This document shows, piece by piece, positions 35,117 through 43,616 of a DNA stretch of 62,952 nt. How positions within the stretch are numbered: position 1 is the stretch's first letter; every line of letters starts with the position of its first letter. This DNA is from Pseudomonadota bacterium. GTDB taxonomy: Bacteria; Myxococcota_A; UBA9042. The position numbers and the translations under genes are program-made. Below the pieces are notes generated by a model that made no database searches, was not told where the DNA came from, and saw nothing but the letters and a program-made list of their open reading frames with translations. The stretch is from contig SXRM01000257.1 in the NCBI GenBank assembly GCA_005792545.1, forward strand, positions 1-62,952, given 5' to 3'.

Positions 35117-36798
35117 GCAGCCAGCACCAACAGCCAGGGCGCGAGTAGGCCGCGCGCTGCCGGGCTGGCCGCACAGAATCCGGCACCGTTGCTGCCGCCG
35201 CCAACCGAGCCCGCTGTGGTGTCGCTGCCACTGCTGTCAAACGGCAGGCCTTGTCCGTCCTCGCGACCACCGCGCGCGTCCCTGTTCGTCGCCGCAGCCA
35301 ATCCGTCGTTGCCCGCGTCGGCGCCCTGCTTGCAATCGCCGCCGTGGCGGCACGTGCCGCTGTCACAGCTGTCTGCCGTGCAGGCGTCGCCGTCGTCGCA
35401 GTTCTTGGCCGCGCCGGCGAGGCACAGGCCCTGGGCGCAATAGTCGTCGACGGTGCAGTCGTCGCCGTCGTCGCATTTGCCAGTCAGGCCGGCGTTGACG
35501 CAGGCGCCACCCAGGCAGCTGTCTGATGTGCAAGGGTTTTCGTCGTTGCAGAGCTTGGCCGCACCGCCCGCGCAGTTACCGCCAGAGCAAGTCTCGCCAA
35601 TCGTGCACGCATTGCCGTCGTCGCAGGTGCCCGTTTTCTGCGCGTGCTTGCAGCCGCCGCCGCTGCAGCTGTCGGCCGTGCAGGGGTTGTTGTCGTTGCA
35701 AGCGACCGGTCCGCCCGCTCCGCACTTGCCGCCCTGACAGTGGTCACCGCCCGTGCACGCGTTGCCGTCGTCGCACGGCGCGGCATTGTTGGCATAACTG
35801 CACGCTCCGCCCGCACAGCCATCGTCGGTGCACGGGTTGCCGTCGTCGCAGTTGACCGCGGCGCTGCCTTTACAGGTGCCGCCCTGGCACTTGTCGCTGC
35901 CGGTGCATGGGTTGCCGTCGTCGCAGCCGTTGCCGTTGGCGGCGTGGGTGCAGTTGCCAGCAGTGCAGCCATCGCTGGTGCAGGGGTTATTGTCGTTGCA
36001 GTCCTTGACGATGCTGCCGCCGACGCAGGCGCCGTTCTGGCACTTTTCGCCGGCGGTACAGGCGTCGCCGTCCCAACACACGGCGCCGGTGTTGGGCGTG
36101 TGCGTGCATTGGCCGTTGCTGCAGCCGTCGTTGGTGCACGCCTGGCCGTCGTCGCAGCTGGCAGGGCAGGCAGGCGGCTGCACGCCGCCATTGACGCAAG
36201 CGGCGACCTTGGCGATGTAACTATCCCACGGCCAATACTTGCCCGGATCGGTGTGGGTCTGGTTGGGCAGCTCGACGTGGCCTTTGATCGCGGCCTTGGT
36301 GGGCTGCAGCTGGTATTTCTTGACGAGGTAGCAGGTCAGCTGCGCCGTGGCGTCGAGCATCTGCGGCGTGACGTAGTTGGCGTCGCTGACGTAGCCCTCG
36401 TGCTCGATGCCGATGGTGTAGCCATTTTCGCTGCCGACGTGCCAGGCAATGTCCTTTTCTTTGACCATCTGCGTGATGGCGCCGGTCTTGCTGACGACAT
36501 AGTGGGCGCTGACCTGGGCATTCGGGTTCTTGAACCAGGAAATACAGCCGGCATAACTACCCTGCACCGTATGCACCACCACGGTCTTGATGCTGCCGAT
36601 GCCGCGGTTGGCCACCTTGAAGTTGACCGAAGCTTGCCAATCGGCCGGCGCATACTCGGCGCCGTTGAGCGCTCCTTCGACGTACGCGAAGTCGTTGGGC
36701 GTCCCGCTCGGCGCCTCGACCCACGGCGCCCCCGGCGTATCGACGCACGCGACCAGCGCGAGGCAGACGGTCAGGACGGCGATGCGGACGATGCTCAT
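35083..36798 (-). CDS. N-acetylmuramoyl-L-alanine amidase (amidase_2/PGRP) with CDDGNxCT repeats and MYXO-CTERM-like tail
   Basis: VVHTVQGSYAGCISWF...IAWHVGSENGYTIGIEHEGY...GHVELPNQTHTDPGKYW; Cys repeats; C + TM + RRRR tail. Confidence 0.87.
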   Translation of the reverse strand: MSIVRIAVLTVCLALVACVDTPGAPWVEAPSGTPNDFAYVEGALNGAEYAPADWQASVNFKVANRGIGSIKTVVVHTVQGSYAGCISWFKNPNAQVSAHYVVSKTGAITQMVKEKDIAWHVGSENGYTIGIEHEGYVSDANYVTPQMLDATAQLTCYLVKKYQLQPTKAAIKGHVELPNQTHTDPGKYWPWDSYIAKVAACVNGGVQPPACPASCDDGQACTNDGCSNGQCTHTPNTGAVCWDGDACTAGEKCQNGACVGGSIVKDCNDNNPCTSDGCTAGNCTHAANGNGCDDGNPCTGSDKCQGGTCKGSAAVNCDDGNPCTDDGCAGGACSYANNAAPCDDGNACTGGDHCQGGKCGAGGPVACNDNNPCTADSCSGGGCKHAQKTGTCDDGNACTIGETCSGGNCAGGAAKLCNDENPCTSDSCLGGACVNAGLTGKCDDGDDCTVDDYCAQGLCLAGAAKNCDDGDACTADSCDSGTCRHGGDCKQGADAGNDGLAAATNRDARGGREDGQGLPFDSSGSDTTAGSVGGGSNGAGFCAASPAARGLLAPWLLVLAACLTVARRRRV

Positions 36799-36816
36799 GG
36801 CGACCTCCGCGTGGCT

Positions 36817-38994
36817 TCACGCGCCGCGCCGACGCAGCGCAACCAGCATACCCAAGGCCAGCACCATCCACCAGCCGTGTCCGGTGCGCCCGCCTGGCAC
36901 TGCCGAACAGGACGAGTCGGCGGCAGGCGGCGTGTAGAACGGACTCGCCGTATCCGGGTTCGCCTCGCCTGCCGCGCCACCCGTGCGCTGGACACCAGCG
37001 CCGTCCTTGCCAGGGCTGGTTCCGTTGTCGGCGCCAGGCTTGCCAGCGTCCTTGCTGCTGGTCGCAGTGGTTTCCGGGCTGGAACTTGCGGTATCGGCAG
37101 AGCGACCAGCGCTGGTTTCCGTGCCGCGACCTGCGCCGGCGTCTTCGGCTGCGCCATTGCCCGGCTCAGCAGCCGTGTCGGCCGTCGCATCGGGTCCACC
37201 GCTTGCGCCCGCATCGCCGCTGATCGCCTGGCATGCCCCGGCCTTGCAGATGTTGCCGACGCCGCAGGTCTTGATCTTTTTGGCGAGAGTGCCGCATTCG
37301 TCGGTCTGGTACAGGTCGTTGCCCTTGCAGGTGGTGCCGACCGGGCTGCCGCCTTCGTGGGTGCACGCGCCGTCTTTGCAAGCGTCGGCCGTGCACGGCT
37401 TGAAGTCGTCGCACGGTAGCGGATTGCCCGCGCACGCCAGATTGACGCAACTGTCGTTGTCGGTGCAGGCGTTGCCGTCGTCGCAGGCGCCGGCCAATGG
37501 TCCAAACACGCATGCGCCAGCGGCACAGGCGTCGCTGGTACACGGGTTGGCGTCGTTGCACAGCTTGGGCGTGCCCTTGCAGGCGCCCGTCGCACAGCTA
37601 TCGCCGCTCGTGCACGGATCGCCGTCGTTGCAGCCGGCCTGGCTGGGCACGTGCAGGCAAGCGCCAGCCTTGCAGCCGTCGGTGGTGCACGGGTTGCCGT
37701 CGTCGCACTGGACCAGCGTTCCCGCTTTGCACGCACCGGCTGCGCACTTGTCGCCCGTACTGCAAGCGCTGCCATCGTCGCAGGGCGCTGCGTTGGGCGC
37801 GTTGCTGCACGCCCCGGTCTTGGGGTTGCAGCTGTCGTCCGTGCACGGGTTGTTGTCGCCGCAGTTCTTGGCCTGACCTGTCGCGCACTTGCCAGCGCTG
37901 CACACGCCGCCACCCGTGCACGCGTTGCCGCTGCCGCAAGGCTTGCTGTTGGCGACCGACTTGCAGGCGCCCGTGACCGGCGTGCAGCCGTCGTCGGTGC
38001 AAGGGTTACCGTCGTCGCAGGTCTTGGCTACGCCGGCGCACTTGCCGCCGCCACACTTGTCGCCGCTCGTGCAGGCGTTGCCGTCGTTGCACAGCGTGGT
38101 GCTGTTGGTGTGGGTGCAGTTGCCGGTCTTGGCGTCGCAGCCGTCGCTGGTGCAGACATTCTTGTCGTCGCAGTTCTTGCTGGTGCCGCCCAAGCACTTG
38201 CCACCGGTGCACTTCTCGCCGGCGGTGCAGGCGTTGCCGTCCCAGCACACCGCCGTCGTGTTGGTGTGCGTACACTTGTTGGCGACGCACGCGTCCGCAG
38301 TGCAGGGGTTCAGGTCGTCGCAGCCAGCGGGGCAGCCCGTGGGAGGCGGCGGCGGGTTGCCGTTGACGCACGCCGCGACCATGCCGATGTACTTGTCCCA
38401 CGGCCAGTACTTGCCAGGGTCGGTATGGGTCTGGTTGGGCAACTCCACGTGGCCCTTGATGTTCGCTTTGGTGGGCGCGAGCTTCCACTTCTTGATGAGG
38501 TAGCACGACAACTTGGCGCTGGCATCGAGCAACTGCGGCGTGACCCAGTTGGCATCGCTGACAAAGCCTTCGTGCTCGATGCCGATGGTGTGGCCATTCT
38601 CGCTGCCGACGTGCCAGGCGATGTCTTCTTCTTTGACCAGCTGCACGACTTCGCCCTTCTTGGACACGCAGTAGTGCGCCGACACCTTGGCTTTGGGGTT
38701 CTGCATCCAACTGACGGCGCCGGCAAACGAACCCTGAGTGGTGTGCACGACGATAATCTTAACCTGACCGGGCTTACGCGAGGCGTTCACATAGTTGGCG
38801 GTCGGCTTCCAAATCGCCGGACCGTACTCCGCCGCGCCGACGCCAGCGCCGAGCGTGCCGTACTCGTCGAGCGCCAGTTCGTTCGGCAGGCCCTCTTCCG
38901 GCTCTGGCAGACATGCATTCGCCGCCACCATGATCGCGACCAACAGCCCGCAGCGACCTGCGAACCGACCCAAATTCGCCGTGTTGCCTCGCAT
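36817..38994 (-). CDS. Paralogous amidase_2/PGRP with CDDGNxCT repeats and MYXO-CTERM-like tail
   Basis: VVHTTQGSFAGAVSWM...IAWHVGSENGHTIGIEHEGF...GHVELPNQTHTDPGKYW; start ATG at 38994. Confidence 0.87.
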   Translation of the reverse strand: MRGNTANLGRFAGRCGLLVAIMVAANACLPEPEEGLPNELALDEYGTLGAGVGAAEYGPAIWKPTANYVNASRKPGQVKIIVVHTTQGSFAGAVSWMQNPKAKVSAHYCVSKKGEVVQLVKEEDIAWHVGSENGHTIGIEHEGFVSDANWVTPQLLDASAKLSCYLIKKWKLAPTKANIKGHVELPNQTHTDPGKYWPWDKYIGMVAACVNGNPPPPPTGCPAGCDDLNPCTADACVANKCTHTNTTAVCWDGNACTAGEKCTGGKCLGGTSKNCDDKNVCTSDGCDAKTGNCTHTNSTTLCNDGNACTSGDKCGGGKCAGVAKTCDDGNPCTDDGCTPVTGACKSVANSKPCGSGNACTGGGVCSAGKCATGQAKNCGDNNPCTDDSCNPKTGACSNAPNAAPCDDGSACSTGDKCAAGACKAGTLVQCDDGNPCTTDGCKAGACLHVPSQAGCNDGDPCTSGDSCATGACKGTPKLCNDANPCTSDACAAGACVFGPLAGACDDGNACTDNDSCVNLACAGNPLPCDDFKPCTADACKDGACTHEGGSPVGTTCKGNDLYQTDECGTLAKKIKTCGVGNICKAGACQAISGDAGASGGPDATADTAAEPGNGAAEDAGAGRGTETSAGRSADTASSSPETTATSSKDAGKPGADNGTSPGKDGAGVQRTGGAAGEANPDTASPFYTPPAADSSCSAVPGGRTGHGWWMVLALGMLVALRRRGA

Positions 38995-39166
38995 GTGCCC
39001 CCCCTTTCGCCCCGACCCAACCGGCCCGACTGCCGTTTGGGTCGCAAGAGGATAACAGGCGCTGCAGCGATGCCATCCGAGCCATGCGTGCCCGGCGCCG
39101 ACGTGGGGTGCTTGCACCCCATCTAGTCAAGCCGCTAACTTTCAACAGGAAACTTCAGGACCGCTG

Positions 39167-39197
39167 CGGATCGGGCCGGAGTACACCCGCCGATCCG
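39167..39197. other. 8-bp perfect hairpin CGGATCGG...CCGATCCG
   Basis: Direct inverted repeat in intergenic region. Confidence 0.4.
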
Positions 39198-39290
39198 GTT
39201 CGCATGGGGCGCGCTGGCCCCGGATTTACGCTGCCATCGATTCGGCCTACACTGCGCGGCTAGCCGCAACGCAACTGTTTTGGCTCACAG

Positions 39291-40446
39291 GTGCCCGATG
39301 TTCGACCACTCTTGACCCCTTGCCGCGCTGGTCGCTGGCGCGCTAGCCCTGGCCTCGTGCAATGCCGAAGACGTCAGCGCCAAGGCAGAGGCTGCCGCCG
39401 CCGAGGCCAAGGCAGCCGCCAAGCAGAAAGCCGACGCCTTCGCGACCAAGATCGTCAACGACGCGCTCGACGACCTGGCTTGCTCCGGCAAGATCTCGCC
39501 CACCCTGGCCGACCGCCTCAAGACCAAAATCAGCGAAAAGGGTGGCGTCACCGTCAGCGACCTCATCAGCGCGCCCGAAATGCTGAGCGACGTCTACGCG
39601 CGCACCACCGGTTCGCTGGCTGGCCTGCTGACCACGCTATCGGCGGTGCACGAGCTCCTCGCGGTGCCCGCAGTCAAAGACGTGGTGGCGGGCGGCTGGG
39701 ACGCCGGCGCTTGTGGCCCGGTCGTGCAACTGCCTTGCGTGTCAGGCAAAGGCGAAGCGACCGTGACCTGCACCAACGCCAAGCCGACTGGCATCGCGGT
39801 GGCGTTGACTGGTTGCAAGCTCAAAGGCGGACCCTACACCGGCGCCGTCACGCTAGCCGCTGTGCCGACGGACACTGGCGCTGCCGAGGTCGGGTTCGCG
39901 GCGCTCAAGATCGGCGACACCTTGCAGCTGGACGGCAAGCTGCGCCTCAAGGTCAACGTCGGCAAGGATGCGCTCATCGATCTGCGGTCGCTGTCCGCAT
40001 TGACCATGGCGACCAATCAGGCCGCGGCAACCAAGGCCAAATGTGGCACCAAGACCGTGCTCAAGGTCGCACACCTTGCAGCCGACACCACGCAGCTGGT
40101 TGCCGAGTTTGACGGTGAGCGTCAGAACCCCGACGCGACCTACTTGTTCAAGACCGTGGGCAAGCACCTGTACTGGCCGTTCACGCCCGCATGCGCGTGT
40201 CCCGGTGCTGGCGCTGGCGTGGCGGTGACGTTTCCAGCGCCTTACGGCAAGAACGCGGGGCCGACTCTGCAAGTTGAGTTTGGTGCCCCAACCGAAGCCG
40301 ACGCCTGCGCCAGCGCCAAGGCGACGCTGCTGAACTGGCCCGCTTGCAGCAAGCTCGACAACCCGACCGCAGACTGCGGCAAAGCGGCGGGCGAAAAGCT
40401 GGCGACGCAGGTGTTCTCGGCACTGTGCGGAAAGGGCGTGCAGTAG
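39291..40446 (+). pseudogene. Lipoprotein gene whose start and signal region are interrupted (frameshift or nonsense)
   Basis: Frame of ORF 39580-40446 continues upstream as PLAALVAGALALASCNAEDVSAK (lipobox) but meets TGA at 39313-39315; deleting one C from the CCCC run restores MPDVRPLLTLAALVAGALALASC from GTG 39291. Confidence 0.6.
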
Positions 40447-40451
40447 CTCGT

Positions 40452-40904
40452 TCAGTATCCGAGCAGGGTATCGTCGTTGCGCAGGCCGCTCCACTTGCCG
40501 GCGTCGGTGCACGATAGGTCATTGCCAAACGTGCCCGAGAACTTGCCGCCATCGGCCTGCATGACGAACTGGCCCTGACCCTTGTCACTGCCTTTTTGCA
40601 CCGACCACTTGAAGTCGAGGCGATTGCCTTTCGGCGTGCCGATGAGGATGCCGGTGCGCTCCATTCCGCCGTCAGAATAGGCAAACGAGCCAAGGATCTT
40701 GGCGCCGTCTTGCACCAGATCCAACGTGCCGCGCGACGTGCGCCAGGTACCGGCCCAGCCGTGGGCAGGCGCGGCGTCGCTCGGCGCGACTTCGGGGACA
40801 TCGATCGACGCCGGTGCCTGGGTCTGCGCACCGCCACAAGCGCCCAGCGCGCTCACAACCACCACGACCGCAACCCCGCCCGCGACCCACCGCACCATCG
40901 TCAC
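40452..40904 (-). CDS. Small lipoprotein
   Basis: Lipobox VSALGAC; ...GTWRTSRGTLDLVQDGAKILGSF... beta-rich. Confidence 0.7.
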   Translation of the reverse strand: MTMVRWVAGGVAVVVVVSALGACGGAQTQAPASIDVPEVAPSDAAPAHGWAGTWRTSRGTLDLVQDGAKILGSFAYSDGGMERTGILIGTPKGNRLDFKWSVQKGSDKGQGQFVMQADGGKFSGTFGNDLSCTDAGKWSGLRNDDTLLGY

Positions 40905-40996
40905 CCCCCGCGCGGAGCGCTGCGCCGCCCCCGGGGCAGTACCGTAGTGGCATCCCTGGATGCGTGCAAGGGCTTGGGCGGCTTTGGCCTACGGCA

Positions 40997-43333
40997 TCAA
41001 GGCTGCTCGCCGGCACCGTCGTCCGAGTCAGCTTCCGGCGCCGGTTCGGGCAGACTCGGCGTGTGTTCCGCGTCACCCGGCGCAGGCTCGGTGGCACTGT
41101 CGTCGACCGGGGCGGTTTCGGCCTTCTTCTTGCGCTCGCGTCTTGGCTCCGGCAGCGGCGGTGCTTTGGGCGGGTGGCGCGCGAACCACGCGTCGGCGAT
41201 CTGTTTGGCGATGGGCGCGGCGTTGTGGCCGCCCGATCCGCCGTGCTCGACCAGCACGGCCACCACGATGTCCGGCGAGCGGTACGGTGCCCAGCCGACA
41301 AACCACGCGTGGTCGTTCTGCAACCACGCCGACAGGCGTGCCAGCGCTGCGGGATCCTCGCGCAGTCGTTCTGCCACATCTTTGCGGACCCGCTGCGGCG
41401 CCTGCGCGGTGCCGGTCTTACCGGCCATGTTGGCCAGCGCGGGTTGGCTGCCAAAAGCCGTGCCCCCGGGCTCGTTGACCACGGCGTACAGCATCTCTTG
41501 CAGCAGCGGCAGCGTTGTCTTGCGCAATTCGAGACGCCGCGGCGGGTCGCGGTTCGGCGCCACCAGCTTGCCCTGCGCATCCTCAAAGCCGGCCACCACC
41601 GTCGTGCGCGGCAGCCAGCCGCCGTTGGCGATGGCGGCGTACACCCGCGCCAGCTGCAGCGGCGAAGTCAGTACGTCTTTTTGGCCAACTGCGGTCGACA
41701 AGGCGAAGCCGGGGTAGTACCCGCCGGGCACGTGCTGCTTGTACCACTGAAGCGACGGCACCCGCCCTATCGTCTCGCGCAATTCGATGCCGGTCGGCTC
41801 GCCAAAGCCAAGCCTGCGCGCCCACGCCTCCAAACGGTCGATGCCGAGCTCTTCGCCGACGCGATAGAAGTACACGTCGCAACTGGCGCGGACAGCATCG
41901 TGCAAGTCGACCTCGCCGTGGCCGCGGCGGTTGTGGCAGTGAAAGCGGCGCCCGCCAAAGTCGTAGTGACCGTGGCATGTCTGCTCGGTTTTGGCCGTGA
42001 CGATGCCCTCTTCCAGGCCGGCGATGGCCGCGACAACTTTGTAAGTCGAGGCCGGCGGATAGCCGTGGATCGCCTTGTTGATGAGCGGCGCGTACGCGCT
42101 GATGTCGGCGAGCGGACGCGACTGCGGGGCGCGCTTGCCCGCCAGCGCGTTGGGGTCGAAGCTTGGCTTGGCGTACATCGCCAGCACGTGACCTGTCGTT
42201 GGCTCGATGACCACGGCGGCGCCGGCAAACACGTCTTTGAGCGCGACCTTGACGGCGCGCTGCAGCTCCAGGTCCAGCGTCAGCCGAACGTTGAGGCCCG
42301 CCGTGACCGGGCGCGGTCGCAGCGCCGCCACCAACTCGTCGAGGTCGGTCGCGGGCCCCTCGCCCTCGTTGCGCCGCACCAGCACCTGCTCGCCATCCAG
42401 GCCGCGCAATGCGCCGTCTAGCGCCGCCTCCAGCCCCGAACGACCCACGCGATCAGTCAAGCCGAACCGCGGAGGCGCAAACGGCAGGACCGGCGCCACG
42501 TCTTTGGGGTTGACGTAGCCGACATAGCCGATGACGTGGCTCGCCAGGTACCGAAACGGATACTCGCGCTGGATGTCGGCCACCACCCGCACTTCGGGCA
42601 GTCGATGGCCATTGGCGCGCAACACCGCAACCTCGTCGTTGTAGCTGCGGCGGCACAGCGGGCACTGCAAAATGTGGGTCTGCTTGCGCATGGCCTGGCC
42701 GTCGTACGGGCACTGGTCCGCGTCGGCAAAGTCGCGATCGCATGCGTGGCAGTGCCAGGCCTTACCGGCCGCCACCAAACGGCGCTGATCGAAAGGGCAG
42801 GTCTTGCGCGCCGGCACTGGCTCGAAGCCGCGCCCACAAGCGCTGCAGTGCCGATGCGGACGCTCGCCGACCAGCTCCAGGGGACTCGAGTCGTAGGGAC
42901 AGTGCGAGCTCACCAGGTCGCGGCGCACCAGCAGCGGCTTGCGCTTGCGCGGGTCCACGGGTCGATGCAGCTCGGTGTGCAGTTCTGCACGCTCGGTATC
43001 GCTCAGGTCGAGCAGGTACGACAGCGTATCGACGATGGTCGCGATGCGCTCTGGCTTGACGCGGTGAGTCAGGATTTCGACGCTGTGTGACTCGATGTTG
43101 CGCGCGACCACGGTGCCATCGGCGGCTTTGATCAAACCGCGCGGCGCCTGCGCGCGCACCTTGGACACGCGCTCGATGACGGCGTACTTCTCGTAGCGGT
43201 CGCCGCGGACTACCTGCACGATCACCAGCCGCGCGGCCAGGGCCAGCAGGCAAACTGCCCCCAGCGCCAGCGCCACCCGGTTGCGGGACCGAAAGCGCGT
43301 GGGCTCGTGCGAGTGGCCGATAGCGACGGACAT
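40997..43333 (-). CDS. mrdA: Penicillin-binding protein 2-type transpeptidase with Cys-rich insert
   Basis: SxxK STYK, SCD, KTG (MAGKTGTAQAP); RLVIVQVVRGDRYEKYA N-terminus; insert at ~42640-42905. Confidence 0.88.
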   Translation of the reverse strand: MSVAIGHSHEPTRFRSRNRVALALGAVCLLALAARLVIVQVVRGDRYEKYAVIERVSKVRAQAPRGLIKAADGTVVARNIESHSVEILTHRVKPERIATIVDTLSYLLDLSDTERAELHTELHRPVDPRKRKPLLVRRDLVSSHCPYDSSPLELVGERPHRHCSACGRGFEPVPARKTCPFDQRRLVAAGKAWHCHACDRDFADADQCPYDGQAMRKQTHILQCPLCRRSYNDEVAVLRANGHRLPEVRVVADIQREYPFRYLASHVIGYVGYVNPKDVAPVLPFAPPRFGLTDRVGRSGLEAALDGALRGLDGEQVLVRRNEGEGPATDLDELVAALRPRPVTAGLNVRLTLDLELQRAVKVALKDVFAGAAVVIEPTTGHVLAMYAKPSFDPNALAGKRAPQSRPLADISAYAPLINKAIHGYPPASTYKVVAAIAGLEEGIVTAKTEQTCHGHYDFGGRRFHCHNRRGHGEVDLHDAVRASCDVYFYRVGEELGIDRLEAWARRLGFGEPTGIELRETIGRVPSLQWYKQHVPGGYYPGFALSTAVGQKDVLTSPLQLARVYAAIANGGWLPRTTVVAGFEDAQGKLVAPNRDPPRRLELRKTTLPLLQEMLYAVVNEPGGTAFGSQPALANMAGKTGTAQAPQRVRKDVAERLREDPAALARLSAWLQNDHAWFVGWAPYRSPDIVVAVLVEHGGSGGHNAAPIAKQIADAWFARHPPKAPPLPEPRRERKKKAETAPVDDSATEPAPGDAEHTPSLPEPAPEADSDDGAGEQP
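42640..42905 (-). other. Triple zinc-ribbon-like insert within PBP2
   Basis: CPYDSSPLELVGERPHRHCSACGRGFE / CPFDQRRLVAAGKAWHCHACDRDF / CPYDGQAMRKQTHILQCPLCRRSY. Confidence 0.85.
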
Positions 43334-43616
43334 GGACACGCGGCGCCGCAATGGCGGCGGGCGAGGACTGTACACCGGGTCGCGATGCAGGCGAAGCGCT
43401 GGCCGCGCTCGCGGCCGGTGGAACACAGACGAGTCAAAGGCTTGCGCGAGCCGCCCTGCGCTCCGATGCGGCCGCCACCGCCCTTGACGCGCGGCCCCGG
43501 CATGTGGACGATCAACATCCCTGGCGTGTCCACTGGCCTTCTGCCGGTGCTCGCGACCCGCGCCTTACCACCACGGACAAAATGCCCGCGCCGCTGCCCG
43601 GGCTGAGGACATCCCG

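Noticed and set aside
35644-37419. 591-aa and 491-aa plus-strand ORFs across the amidase genes
   Set aside because: Antisense shadows of repeat-rich coding sequence; valine/alanine-rich with no domain.
35300-38300. Possible CRISPR-like array (recurring CCGTCGTCGCA motifs)
   Set aside because: Repeats are codons of in-frame CDDGNxCT units with variable spacing; no constant repeat/spacer structure and no cas genes.
39298-39315. TGA at 39313 as a second selenocysteine codon
   Set aside because: It falls in the n-region of a signal peptide, with no redox motif and no family Cys column; frameshift or nonsense is simpler.
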